Assembly (NCBI RefSeq): GCF_021107415.1
Contig: NZ_JAIOSW010000397.1
Span: 1-34,500 of the forward strand
Reading direction: 5' to 3'
Length of the DNA: 34,500 nt
DNA from: Desulfobacula sp.
GTDB lineage: Bacteria > Desulfobacterota > Desulfobacteria > Desulfobacterales > Desulfobacteraceae
Shown here: piece by piece, positions 8,778 through 17,798 of the stretch
Numbering within the stretch: the first letter of the stretch is position 1
How the letters are laid out: each line of letters begins with the position of its first letter
The notes under the pieces: generated by a model
Told to the model about the DNA's origin: nothing
The model's input: only the letters and a program-made list of their open reading frames with translations
The model's database searches: none
Made by a program: the position numbers and the translations under genes

Positions 8778-9611
8778 ATGGATAATAAAGAATTGATTAA
8801 CTCTGTTAAAGAGTTGGAACTGACTGCATCAAAAATCAGGGGAAGACTTGTGGAAATGTCACATCATTCAAGGTCGGCTCATCTTGGTTCAGCATTGTCA
8901 TGCGTGGATATACTTGTGGTATTGTATTTCAGGATACTTAATTTGAATGAGGAAAAATTTGACAGTTTAAAAAGGGATCGTTTTATTTTAAGCAAAGGGC
9001 ATGCAGCTGCCGCTCTTTATACGGCTCTGGCTTTCAGGGGCATCATTGATATGGATTTATTGGATACCTATTGTCAACCCGGCAGTATTCTTGAAGATCA
9101 TCCGGGGCCCTCAACCCTTCCAGGTGTTGAGGCCGCCACAGGCTCTCTTGGGCATGGGCTCTCCCTTGGCACAGGCATGGCACTGGCCGGCAGAATTCAA
9201 AAAAAGGGTAATAAGATTTTTGTTTTGGTCAGCGACGGGGAATGTAATGAAGGCTCTGTCTGGGAAGCAGCCATGTTTGCTTCTGGTCATAAACTGAATC
9301 AAGTTACAGTAATTATCGATTTTAATAAGTGGCAGGCAACCGGAAGAAGTTGTGATGTCCTTGGAATTGAACCTCTTGTTGAAAAGTGGAAATCCTTTGG
9401 ATTTAAAACGTTTGAAATTGATGGACACAATATGAAAGAGATTGTTGAAACGCTCTTGGAAATATATGCCGGGTCTGATCAGCCTTGCGCTGTTATCGCT
9501 CATACAGTCAAGGGGAAAGGAATTTCATTTATGGAAGATGATAATAACTGGCATTATAAAATTCCATCTGCTAAAGAGGTTGAACTGGCACTAAAAGAAT
9601 TGGACAGTTAG
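8778..9611 (+). CDS. Transketolase, N-terminal (thiamine diphosphate-binding) half
   Basis: At 277 aa this covers only the N-terminal half of a transketolase. SHHSRSAHLGSALSCVDIL and LSKGHAAAALY are classic transketolase strings. The thiamine diphosphate motif runs from SDGECNEGSVWEAAMF to IIDFNKWQATG, with the usual GDG reading SDG while the metal-binding Asp and Asn are kept. The other half lies far away at 26846-27766. Split transketolases are a known arrangement, but the halves normally sit side by side. Together they would move two-carbon units between sugar phosphates, for example making sedoheptulose 7-phosphate for the SIS isomerase just upstream. The gene starts 3 nt after the SIS stop, so the two are likely co-translated. 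Confidence 0.87.
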   Translation: MDNKELINSVKELELTASKIRGRLVEMSHHSRSAHLGSALSCVDILVVLYFRILNLNEEKFDSLKRDRFILSKGHAAAALYTALAFRGIIDMDLLDTYCQPGSILEDHPGPSTLPGVEAATGSLGHGLSLGTGMALAGRIQKKGNKIFVLVSDGECNEGSVWEAAMFASGHKLNQVTVIIDFNKWQATGRSCDVLGIEPLVEKWKSFGFKTFEIDGHNMKEIVETLLEIYAGSDQPCAVIAHTVKGKGISFMEDDNNWHYKIPSAKEVELALKELDS

Positions 9612-9682
9612 ATTACAGGACTGATTTGTATGATAGATGATAAGAAGATGAGGAAAAAATTCCAAACAAATGGTGACGTCAG

Positions 9683-11398
9683 ATGAAAGATCAAAATTCA
9701 AATATCATGATTAATGCTGAAATTCATAACAATAGTCTATGCTTAAGATGTCGGCACAATAACGAAATAATGATTCATGAAAAAAAAATAACCGGTTTTG
9801 ATCCGTCCAATAATGATATCGGGATGTACTATTTTTGGTGGATTCTGAATGCCATAAAACCTCTTTTTTTTAAAATGCCGGTGGAAAATGTTCAAATTGA
9901 ATTTACACAGGAATGCAAAGACAAATTCTACAACATGTTTTCGTTTTGTTATAATTTGCTGAAAAATACAAATGAGATTTTAAAGGTCTATGCAGCAAAA
10001 AAGGATTGGGCCCTTGCCAACGAACATGTTTTGTTTTTCAATGTGGATGAAAATGTAAACTTTAAAAAAATATATAAAAACAGCGCTGAAATTGATTCGA
10101 AACATACAAAATACCTGGATTTTGATCCAGGGTTTAATCCTGTTGAGCGCAAATGGGAAAAAACGCCTCCCCCATTGTCCGTGGAAGAATTTATTCAATA
10201 CATAAAAGAAAACAAGATTCAAAAAATTGTATCCATCAATCATTATCTGCTGGAAAAGTACCTTGATCAGGGCATTTATATCCTTGCTCTTTTTAAATAC
10301 CTTGGGCTGGAATATATTATCATTGATCTGGATAATTACGACCAGTCATCCCAGGGTTATCTGTACAAATGCTTTTATAACGTAGATGCATTTGATCGGT
10401 TTTCATATGCTGAATTTCACGCCTTCTGGGATAAATATTACGGCATGGCTAATGTCAACCGTATTGTGTTTGCTCATGAAGATAAATCCGGATTTTCTTT
10501 TCAGGAAATTGATGAAGACTACAATATTGTCATTATGAGCAACTCTAGGATACAGGATGTCGTATCCATGTTGAATCCCATTGCTTTTGTTTTAGGCCAT
10601 TTTACAGAAGGATCTTTTTTTGAAGAACTGGCACTATGGTATTATTCATTGCGGCATATGATTTTATCTGCAATGGATTTTAATGAATATGAAAGACTGA
10701 ATTATAATGCTTTGTTGTTAAGGTTTGCCTATAATGCATCGCAGTTTGTAAAATACATTGTGATTGACAGTATAGAAACTGAACGTAAAATTGAGTTGTA
10801 TGGTGATGCCGGCTGGACAATGGTTTTCCCTGAACACTACAAAACTTATCTTGACAGACAGGGGATTGATAATGTGTTTTCCAAAGGACGCTCGCTTAAT
10901 CTTTTAATGAACTGGCAGCTGTCGTGGCTTGAGACCAGTGCTGTAATTTTTGAGGCTCTGAATTACAGGGTTCCTTTTCTGAATCATCCGGCCATAGCAA
11001 AAACAAGCAGTCTCAAAGGGATGTCCCATATTGAATATCATACCCCGGTGGACCTGAATCAAAAGTTGGATAACATTGGAGACCATCTCAATGAAGATCT
11101 TATTCAATCCATCAATTATCTAAATTCCTTTTGCAATGATAATATGAACTTTATTGTTTCAAAGTTGCACGCAAGTACCCGGCAGAGTTCTGATAATGAA
11201 AAGATTGTTAAGGAGTTAAAAGAACATGATAGCCTGCTTCAGGATAGAATTAATTTATATATGATACAAAATTATGATTTTTTAAGAAATTCATTTAATT
11301 GTCTTTTTATTGAGCCGGCTCAATATGATATCAGCCAGTCCAAATATTTTTCAAAAACATTTATGCAGCGGCTGATCCATTATGCACAGAACAGGTAA
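9683..11398 (+). CDS. Large protein of unknown family, possibly a GT-B-like glycosyltransferase
   Basis: I do not recognise this 571-aa protein as a named family. Residues from about 370 read IELYGDAGWTMVFPEHYKTY, then GRSLNLLMNWQLSWLETSA and VIFEALNYRVPFLNHP. This resembles the second domain of CgeB/YkvP-type and other family-1 glycosyltransferases, where a gallery of modules ends in a conserved glutamate before a fixed-length loop. The N-terminal 200 residues have no clear motif, and no signal peptide or transmembrane segment stands out. It sits between the transketolase half and an SDR in the nonulosonate operon, so a sugar-transfer role is plausible. The Maf/DUF115 flagellin glycosyltransferase signature was looked for and not seen. 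The start is ATG 9683, which overlaps the stop of an 18-codon frame by 4 nt. Confidence 0.6.
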   Translation: MKDQNSNIMINAEIHNNSLCLRCRHNNEIMIHEKKITGFDPSNNDIGMYYFWWILNAIKPLFFKMPVENVQIEFTQECKDKFYNMFSFCYNLLKNTNEILKVYAAKKDWALANEHVLFFNVDENVNFKKIYKNSAEIDSKHTKYLDFDPGFNPVERKWEKTPPPLSVEEFIQYIKENKIQKIVSINHYLLEKYLDQGIYILALFKYLGLEYIIIDLDNYDQSSQGYLYKCFYNVDAFDRFSYAEFHAFWDKYYGMANVNRIVFAHEDKSGFSFQEIDEDYNIVIMSNSRIQDVVSMLNPIAFVLGHFTEGSFFEELALWYYSLRHMILSAMDFNEYERLNYNALLLRFAYNASQFVKYIVIDSIETERKIELYGDAGWTMVFPEHYKTYLDRQGIDNVFSKGRSLNLLMNWQLSWLETSAVIFEALNYRVPFLNHPAIAKTSSLKGMSHIEYHTPVDLNQKLDNIGDHLNEDLIQSINYLNSFCNDNMNFIVSKLHASTRQSSDNEKIVKELKEHDSLLQDRINLYMIQNYDFLRNSFNCLFIEPAQYDISQSKYFSKTFMQRLIHYAQNR

Positions 11399-11455
11399 TA
11401 GTCTGAACATCGAATGTTTCATCAGTGTGGGGAACTATAAGAGATAAGAGGAACA

Positions 11456-12457
11456 GTGGAAACAGTGCAAAGAGTAATCGTTATCGGGAGTAATTCTTTT
11501 TCAGGAGCCCATTTTGTTGACTATTGCCTGAATCTTGGAATGAATGTTATCGGGATCAGCAGATCAAAAGAGCCTGACTCTGTATTTTTACCCTATAAGT
11601 GGAAGGTTCAGAAGGATTCGAAATTTTTGTTTTTCCAACATGATTTGAATACAGAATTTGAGCAGATAAAAGAGCGGATCCAATTATTTCAACCTGATTT
11701 TGTTGTGAATTTTGCCGCCCAGGGTATGGTCGCACAAAGTTGGGAAAACCCTGAACAATGGTTTAATACAAACACACTATCCAATGTGAGATTGCATCAG
11801 TTCTTAAAGACCTGTTCTTGTTTGAAAAAGTATGTCCAGATTTCAACACCTGAAGTCTATGGCTCCTGTGAAGGGTCTGTCAAGGAAAATACCCTTTATA
11901 ATCCGAGCACTCCATATGCAGTATCAAAAGCAGCTGCAGATATGAGTTTGATGACATTTTACAGAGAGTACGGGTTCCCGGTAGTTTTTATAAGGTCTGC
12001 CAATGTTTATGGGCCGGGACAGCTGCTATATCGTATCATACCAAGGGCATCCCTGTTTTTTCTTTTGGGAAAACCCATTGAATTGCATGGTGGCGGTACA
12101 AGTGTGAGGTCATTTATTCATATCAGGGATGTGTGTGAAGGAATAGTAAAAGTTATGCTGGAGGCTAAACCAGGCAATATCTATCATTTGGCAACCCAGG
12201 AATCCGTATCAATACGGTCACTGGTTGAAATAATAGCCCAAAAAACGGATAGAGTGTTTTTAGATTATGTGCATGAGGTTGGAGAACGCCCGGGAAAAGA
12301 CAAAGCTTATCTTTTGGACTGTACAAAGGTGAAAAATGAACTGGGTTGGGAAAGCACAATTAATTTGAACGATGGCCTGGATCAGACTATCGGATGGATT
12401 AAAAAATATATTGAAATATTCAAAAATCAGCCTTTTGATTATCATTATAAACCATAG
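11456..12457 (+). CDS. Extended SDR, NDP-sugar epimerase/dehydratase
   Basis: The protein has 333 aa. The NAD motif is VIGSNSFSGAHF near the N-terminus, the active-site string is QISTPEVYGS and the catalytic pair is in YAVSK. RSANVYGPGQLLYRIIPR and LHGGGTSVRSFIHIRDV are typical of dTDP-glucose 4,6-dehydratases and GDP-mannose dehydratases. The likely reaction is a 4,6-dehydration or epimerisation of a nucleotide sugar. The window already has LegB, so this one probably serves a second sugar. The start is GTG 11456, with GAGG only 4 nt upstream. A second in-frame GTG at 11465 gives a longer spacing and is an alternative. Exact substrate cannot be assigned from motifs. Confidence 0.83.
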   Translation: METVQRVIVIGSNSFSGAHFVDYCLNLGMNVIGISRSKEPDSVFLPYKWKVQKDSKFLFFQHDLNTEFEQIKERIQLFQPDFVVNFAAQGMVAQSWENPEQWFNTNTLSNVRLHQFLKTCSCLKKYVQISTPEVYGSCEGSVKENTLYNPSTPYAVSKAAADMSLMTFYREYGFPVVFIRSANVYGPGQLLYRIIPRASLFFLLGKPIELHGGGTSVRSFIHIRDVCEGIVKVMLEAKPGNIYHLATQESVSIRSLVEIIAQKTDRVFLDYVHEVGERPGKDKAYLLDCTKVKNELGWESTINLNDGLDQTIGWIKKYIEIFKNQPFDYHYKP

Positions 12458-12471
12458 ATGAGATTGAGATT

Positions 12472-13536
12472 ATGGAAGATAGATTCAGAATAGACAGTCA
12501 CAAACTGATGTACCATGTCAAAAGAGTTGCTTCATGGCTTGATGGAAAACAGATCAGTCCGATTTATATGGAAATAAGTCCCTGTGGAACCTGTAATCAC
12601 AGATGTGTCTTTTGCAGCGTTGATTTTATGGAGTTTAAGAAGAATTTTCTTGATAAAACCATCCTTATGAAGAGGATTTCCGAGTTATCCGAATTTGGAT
12701 TAAAGAGTATTATGTTTGCAGGAGAAGGGGAACCTTTCCTGCACAAAGATCTTCCCCAGATAATTGTTCATACTAAAAAGACTGGAATTGATGTGGCTGT
12801 TACTACAAACGGGGCATTAATGAGACCGGATGTGACAGATATTATTATCAATTCGGTGGAGTGGATTAAAGTAAGTATAAATGCCGGCACTCCGGAAACC
12901 TATGCAAAGATTCACGGAACAAACAAAAAGGATTTTAAAAAGGTTCTGTCTAATATGGAGTATGCTATTGCCAGGAGAAAGTCTTCTAACAGCAGATGTA
13001 CGCTTGGTCTTCAAATTCTCTTAATACCTGAAAACAGCCATGAAGTGGAACTGCTTGCCAAAAAAGCAAAGGAAATCGGAGCAGATTATCTAGTGGTTAA
13101 ACCGTATACCCATCACTACAGGAATAAGCATGCCTTTAATATCAGATACCAGGATTTTGAGAAACTGGAAAAGGATCTGCAGCAGTATAATTCAGATGAT
13201 TTTAAGGTGATATTCCGGGCTCGGGCGATGGGAAAATGGGACAGCCAGCAACGGAATTATCAAAAGTGCCTGGCGCTTCCTTTCTGGTCATATATTGATT
13301 CCCTTGGAAATGTGTGGGGTTGCTCAGCCCATCTTCTGGATGATCGGTTTAATTACGGCTCAATTTACGATCAGGCATTTAAAGATATATGGAGAGGTGA
13401 AAAAAGGTTGGAAAATTTAAAATTAATGGTGTCATTGTTTGATATTGAATCGTGTAAAATGAACTGCCGTATGGATGAGGTAAACAGGTATCTGGATGAA
13501 CTTAAAAATTTGCCGCAACATGTCAATTTTATATGA
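12472..13536 (+). CDS. Radical SAM protein with SPASM-like C-terminus
   Basis: The 354-aa protein has the radical SAM cluster motif C41-x3-C45-x2-C48 in CGTCNHRCVFC. It is followed by the GEGEP glycine-rich SAM-binding strand and VAVTTNGALM. The C-terminal third contains several more cysteines (KCLALPFWSYIDSLG, WGCSAHL, SCKMNC), which suggests an auxiliary iron-sulfur cluster of SPASM or twitch type. The enzyme would generate a 5'-deoxyadenosyl radical, which implies an anaerobic or micro-oxic setting. It starts 14 nt after the SDR and is followed by a second radical SAM gene, so both may act on the same sugar or acceptor. SPASM enzymes modify peptides or small molecules including sugars. No core peptide gene is seen nearby, which favours a sugar or glycan substrate. 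Confidence 0.85.
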   Translation: MEDRFRIDSHKLMYHVKRVASWLDGKQISPIYMEISPCGTCNHRCVFCSVDFMEFKKNFLDKTILMKRISELSEFGLKSIMFAGEGEPFLHKDLPQIIVHTKKTGIDVAVTTNGALMRPDVTDIIINSVEWIKVSINAGTPETYAKIHGTNKKDFKKVLSNMEYAIARRKSSNSRCTLGLQILLIPENSHEVELLAKKAKEIGADYLVVKPYTHHYRNKHAFNIRYQDFEKLEKDLQQYNSDDFKVIFRARAMGKWDSQQRNYQKCLALPFWSYIDSLGNVWGCSAHLLDDRFNYGSIYDQAFKDIWRGEKRLENLKLMVSLFDIESCKMNCRMDEVNRYLDELKNLPQHVNFI

Positions 13537-13579
13537 TGGATCGGTTAACAAGTTATAATTAAAGGGATCTGACAAAGAT

Positions 13580-15055
13580 ATGACTCAAAAAAAGGAAACC
13601 GGGAAAACAGATATTGTATTAGTACTGACTAATACCAGATGGTTTAATAAAAGACCCTGGGTGATCATGCCCCTAACCATTGCCATTCTTACAAGCATTT
13701 TAAAAGAAGCAAAAATAGAATTTACAATAGTTGACGCCAATTTGAATGATTATGACGAAAAGCAACTGGCCGGTATTTTGAAAGACTTGGATCCCACAAT
13801 TATTTTAGTCAGTTCTTCTTCAATCGAATATTATCTGTGTTCTGACAAGACGATCAATATAGCCAAAGAGGCGTGTCCCGGGGCAATCAATATTCTCGGA
13901 GGCATCTATCCGACGGTTTTACCAAAAGAAGCCCTGAAAAATGATTTTCTAGACTATATCTTTATCGGTCCGGCAGAAGAAAGACTTCCTCAAGTTCTTG
14001 ATTTCTTGACAAATAGCAAGATTGAAGAAGTAAAAAAGCTGGAAGGGATCGGGTACCATGATGATAACCATATGCCAGTGATCAATCCAATAAATTTTAA
14101 GAATAAACTAAAAGCAATCAATCCAGACTATTCCCTTATCAATATCGAAGGGTACCTGAATCAAAAAATGTATTCTCATTACCACTATGTATCGTTTGTG
14201 GAACCTACAGTGATATTACTCACTTCATACGGATGTAGTTATAATTGTTGCTTTTGTGCATCCGCGAGCATCAGAGGTAGAAAAGTATCATACAGGGATC
14301 CTGAAAATGTTCTCAAAGAAATTGATTTTTTCTATAATAAGTATAACATACGGCATTTCGCCATCCAGGATGAACTGTTTCTGGCTAATAAAAAAAGAGT
14401 TAAAACCATTTTAAAGGGTATCATTGACCGAAAATATGATATTACTTGGAAACAGGTAAATGGTTCTGTCTGGCATCTTGATGATGAAATTCTAGAGCTG
14501 ATGAAAGAATCCGGATGCCAGATCCTGTTCATTTCAGTTGAATCGGGAAGCCAGAGGGTTTTAAATGATATTATAGGCAAGCCTATTGATCTTAAGCGTG
14601 TCCCCACCGTTGTAAAAAAATGTAATGAATTGGGATTGTGGATATCCGCCAATTTTGTCATTGGTTTTCCCGGTGAGACATGGGAAGAGATCCGCCTGAC
14701 ATTCAAGCTGGCTGATCAGTTGTCTTTGGACTGTGCATCATTTACCATTGCAACACCATTACCCAAAACAGAGCTGTTTGAGATTTGTATGAGGGATAAT
14801 CTGTTACCATCTGATTTTAATTTTTCAGATCCTCAGTATATTGGTTATGGTAAAGGATTCATCACAACAGACCAGTTTACGCCCAATGAGCTGATGATAT
14901 TAAGGGCATTTGAGTGGGATAGAATTAATTTTTCAACTCCTGAAAAATGTGAAATTTTCGCTCGGATTCATAATATGACGATTGAAGAACTTAAAGAACA
15001 GCGTCGGCAGACACGGCGAAATGTGGGGCTGTATTACCAATCGCTGAATTCTTAA
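13580..15055 (+). CDS. B12-binding-domain radical SAM protein (BchE-like)
   Basis: The 491-aa protein has an N-terminal Rossmann-like cobalamin-binding-type domain (about residues 8-155, with FTIVDANLNDY, TIILVSSSS and NILGGIYPTVLP). A radical SAM core follows, with C219-x3-C223-x2-C226 in SYGCSYNCCFCAS. Later core strands include ILFISVESGSQRVL and NFVIGFPGETWEE. The B12 domain lacks the DxHxxG histidine that binds the cobalt in base-off mode, as in many BchE-like members, so cobalamin binding is uncertain. Family members perform methylations, ring closures or rearrangements. It follows the SPASM-like radical SAM gene by 43 nt and is the last gene of the first plus-strand run. Substrate is unknown. 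Confidence 0.85.
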   Translation: MTQKKETGKTDIVLVLTNTRWFNKRPWVIMPLTIAILTSILKEAKIEFTIVDANLNDYDEKQLAGILKDLDPTIILVSSSSIEYYLCSDKTINIAKEACPGAINILGGIYPTVLPKEALKNDFLDYIFIGPAEERLPQVLDFLTNSKIEEVKKLEGIGYHDDNHMPVINPINFKNKLKAINPDYSLINIEGYLNQKMYSHYHYVSFVEPTVILLTSYGCSYNCCFCASASIRGRKVSYRDPENVLKEIDFFYNKYNIRHFAIQDELFLANKKRVKTILKGIIDRKYDITWKQVNGSVWHLDDEILELMKESGCQILFISVESGSQRVLNDIIGKPIDLKRVPTVVKKCNELGLWISANFVIGFPGETWEEIRLTFKLADQLSLDCASFTIATPLPKTELFEICMRDNLLPSDFNFSDPQYIGYGKGFITTDQFTPNELMILRAFEWDRINFSTPEKCEIFARIHNMTIEELKEQRRQTRRNVGLYYQSLNS

Positions 15056-15079
15056 AATTACTTAAAACAGGTGTTAAGT

Positions 15080-15928
15080 CTATTTGATCTGGTGAGAACT
15101 TTTCATTTCGTCCAGGTACAATTGTATGGTTTTTCTAACAGACATGGGTTGAAATAACTTTGATATTTTTTTGTTTGAAATAATATGGAAATTATCCTCA
15201 TCAGACCATGTTATTTCAGAGGTGGACGAAAGGTAATCTTTCATCATTTGAACCACCTTAAGTGAGGTTGATAACCCTGATGCACAGATATTAAACTGGT
15301 TGGTTTGAAATTGATTCAGTTTGATGGTTTTAAGTATAAAAGAAACAATATCATTGGCATGGACCACATGATTGTAGCTGCTGTTTTTCAATGTTACGGG
15401 TTTGTTTTTTTTTAATTGTTGATAAACACTGTCAATCCATCCGTAAGAACCGTCAGCAATTGTCCCGGGCATTCGTATGGAGATTGCAGGCATAGCCTGT
15501 TCAAGCAGCTTTTCTCCGAAGTATTTACTCATTCCATAAAGGTCAGGATTAATGATGGGCATTTGTTCATCAGCTACTTTACAGGATATTTCTCCGTAGA
15601 CTTTCATTGAAGAGGTGTAAAAAACAGCTTTGGGATGAATCATCAGGGCCAGTTTTTTAATATTATTTGTTAACAGTATGTTAGATTCAAAATAATCGGT
15701 TGCTGTTTTGTCTAACCTTGCTACTGCTGCCATGTGAACGATGAAGTCAATCGGGATGTCAAGTTTTAAAAGTTTTTTTGAAAGATCATATTCGATCCAT
15801 TTGAAAGCCGGGTGAATCAAATTTGGGGTGGTTCGAGAGACCCCAACAACCTGGTGACCTTTATTCAGGATTTTTTTTGCCGCATATGTGGCAATATAAC
15901 TGCTTATACCGGTGATTAGAAAATTCAT
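15080..15928 (-). CDS. SDR-family NAD(P)-dependent sugar reductase/epimerase
   Basis: At 282 aa this is shorter than typical epimerases. The cofactor loop is FLITGISSYIATYAAKKI (GxxSYIA rather than GxxGxxG). T105 and S106 lie in VFYTSSMKVYG, and Y131 and K135 in YGMSK give the catalytic pair. The reduced size resembles NDP-4-keto-sugar reductases (RmlD/TylCIV type). That would suit the neighbouring C-methyltransferase: such methyltransferases act on 4-keto sugars, which then need a 4-reduction. It is last in a three-gene minus-strand unit. Its ATG overlaps the stop of the cupin gene as ATGA, with GGAG just upstream. The 4-ketoreductase role is inferred. Confidence 0.78.
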   Translation of the reverse strand: MNFLITGISSYIATYAAKKILNKGHQVVGVSRTTPNLIHPAFKWIEYDLSKKLLKLDIPIDFIVHMAAVARLDKTATDYFESNILLTNNIKKLALMIHPKAVFYTSSMKVYGEISCKVADEQMPIINPDLYGMSKYFGEKLLEQAMPAISIRMPGTIADGSYGWIDSVYQQLKKNKPVTLKNSSYNHVVHANDIVSFILKTIKLNQFQTNQFNICASGLSTSLKVVQMMKDYLSSTSEITWSDEDNFHIISNKKISKLFQPMSVRKTIQLYLDEMKSSHQIK

Positions 15929-16464
15929 ATCACTCCTATGTTTTTAATAAACCAGTCTATTTCATTTGTCTTGTCCACAGCGGGCGCCCAGTCAGGGAAT
16001 ACACTATCCCCTTTTCTGACAAACGGGCCTATTTTACTTTCATGAAAGATCACCATATCTGAAATCGGAATACTCATATGGAAAAGGTCTTTTTCAAACC
16101 GGTATATGATATGATTCTGCAAGGACATAAAGCATTTATCTATGACGTCTCCTTGACTGTTAAATATAATTATAATCTGTTCCCCGTATATTAAATGATA
16201 GGCTTCCGCTTTTTGAGGATGCTTGTGCGGTCTGTTATAGGTTCCTTTTTGCTGCATAATAATCATGTTGTGCAGTAAATTATCACTTGATGAATGCATG
16301 GAGATTCTTGCATTTGTTTTTTCTTTGTTTCCTAATTCAATCAGTTCATTGAGAATGGCCTTGTTAATAAAAGATAGGCTTGTTTTAAAATGATAAGATT
16401 TGGATTGAGCACTTATATCTTCATTGATATCCGGAAAATTAGCAAAGCAAATCGGTTTTGTCAT
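15925..16464 (-). CDS. WbuC-like cupin-fold protein
   Basis: The protein has 179 aa from ATG 16464. R53 and H57 in ARISMHSSSDNLLH, the metal-binding pair H80 and H82 in RPHKHPQ, and E87 in KAEAYHLIYGE form the WbuC-family cupin pattern. WbuC-type proteins are common in O-antigen loci next to sugar-modifying enzymes. Their reaction is not well established. I chose ATG 16464 because it overlaps the TAA stop of the upstream methyltransferase as TAATG and has an AAGAG-like ribosome-binding site. Extending to 16497 would need an upstream start inside the methyltransferase gene. It lies between the C-methyltransferase and a small SDR, so all three probably act on one deoxysugar. A sugar epimerase or isomerase role is possible but unproven. 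Confidence 0.75.
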   Translation of the reverse strand: MTKPICFANFPDINEDISAQSKSYHFKTSLSFINKAILNELIELGNKEKTNARISMHSSSDNLLHNMIIMQQKGTYNRPHKHPQKAEAYHLIYGEQIIIIFNSQGDVIDKCFMSLQNHIIYRFEKDLFHMSIPISDMVIFHESKIGPFVRKGDSVFPDWAPAVDKTNEIDWFIKNIGVI

Positions 16465-17681
16465 TAGAATACTCTTTTCAAACTTGTCCAAAAGCAAGGC
16501 AGATCGGAACTTTGAGGTAAAATAGGAACAAACTGCCCACCGTTTTTGATAAAGTATAGGTTATTTTTAATTACTTTTTCATTATTTTCCGCATTGACGG
16601 CAAGTAGACACAGATCAATGGGGTTTGATATAAGTGCAGATCTGTCCAAAATAGGCAGTTTTGAGCCGGGTAGAAATGAATTAAGTTTTTCCGGTTGATC
16701 GTCTACTATGAAGTCGATATATTTTGATATTCCTGTAAAATTTATTAATGAGCATGCTCGACAGCCGGCACCATAAACTGCAATTTTTTTATTCTTTTTT
16801 TTAAAGCCATCAAGATATATTTGGACGCCATCTTTGAAGTCAGGCCACTGTTCTTTAAACTGCAATACTTTTTGGGTTTGTTTTGAAAGATCCGGTTGTG
16901 TTACAGGATAATTTTTTTGTCTTTTTCCTATATAAATCAATGATTGTCCACTGAATTGAACCTTACCTGAGTATACTTGAGAAATGCCAATCTGGCTCAA
17001 GTAGCGATTAAGCGTTTTTAAACTAAAATAATTTGTATGTTCCTCCCATATTTGACTGTAATCCATCTCTTCAAGAATAAAATCTGTATCCGGAACCTCA
17101 ATGAGAATGTATCCATCCTCTTTGAGTAGAGTCTGTATACCTTCTATAAATAAGATAAGATCCTGTACATGCTCAAGAACATGCCTGGAAATAATTAAAT
17201 CAGGTCTTCCTTTTTCTTGTGCAATGGACAATGCCGTTTTATTTGTAAAATAGCCTGGCAATGTATCAATCCCATTCTGGACGGCTGAGGCCACGCCATC
17301 ACTTGAGGGCTCAATCCCATAAATATTTTGAAAGCCAAGTTTGCGAAGATCATTCAGAAAACTACCGTCATTGCTGCCTATTTCAATGATTTTCGATGAT
17401 TTATTGATTCCTGGCAGTTCTTTGATTAAAGATAAAACTCCGGGAATTTGAGGATTTGGTTTCCAGGAGCTTAACCAGTTATAAGTACTGTACAGTTTTT
17501 CTGAAGGTATCGGATCAGTCAATTGTAAAAGACCACATTCCTTACAATAACACAAGTTTACAGGATGGATATATTCATCATGATCAATGGATTTTAATAA
17601 CCGATGTGAGATGGGATGACTGCCCAGGTTAAGAACATCTGTCAAGTTGTCATGCTTACATAATCTGCAACATCTATTCAT
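16464..17681 (-). CDS. Sugar C-methyltransferase (TylCIII/NovU type)
   Basis: The 405-aa protein has the three-part layout of sugar C-methyltransferases. An N-terminal zinc-binding region has C5-x2-C8 and C46-x2-C49. A class I SAM domain follows with KIIEIGSNDGSFL (about 98-109) and SRHVLEHVQD. The C-terminal domain has KIAVYGAGCRACSL and FIVDDQPEK, as in Methyltransf_14. These enzymes add a methyl group to carbon 3 of NDP-4-keto-deoxy sugars or close relatives. It is the first gene of the minus-strand unit with the cupin and SDR, and it starts at ATG 17681 with a weak ribosome-binding site. The overall fold assignment is strong. The methylated carbon and substrate are inferred from the family. 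Confidence 0.87.
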   Translation of the reverse strand: MNRCCRLCKHDNLTDVLNLGSHPISHRLLKSIDHDEYIHPVNLCYCKECGLLQLTDPIPSEKLYSTYNWLSSWKPNPQIPGVLSLIKELPGINKSSKIIEIGSNDGSFLNDLRKLGFQNIYGIEPSSDGVASAVQNGIDTLPGYFTNKTALSIAQEKGRPDLIISRHVLEHVQDLILFIEGIQTLLKEDGYILIEVPDTDFILEEMDYSQIWEEHTNYFSLKTLNRYLSQIGISQVYSGKVQFSGQSLIYIGKRQKNYPVTQPDLSKQTQKVLQFKEQWPDFKDGVQIYLDGFKKKNKKIAVYGAGCRACSLINFTGISKYIDFIVDDQPEKLNSFLPGSKLPILDRSALISNPIDLCLLAVNAENNEKVIKNNLYFIKNGGQFVPILPQSSDLPCFWTSLKRVF

Positions 17682-17798
17682 GTGATACCGTAGTTTGTCG
17701 ATAGATTTATTATCATAATATCCAATTCGGTTTTTTTCGTTGTAAACTTGAATGTCCCATCGGTGTAATGCATTTGTATTAAAATATCCTTGATTTAG

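Noticed and set aside
9683..11398. Maf/DUF115 flagellin glycosyltransferase
   Set aside because: The expected Maf signature (GxGPSL-type) is absent.
15060..15079. Hairpin ACTTAA/TTAAGT between convergent genes as a terminator
   Set aside because: The stem is short and AT-rich and no T tract follows. It is possible but not supported.
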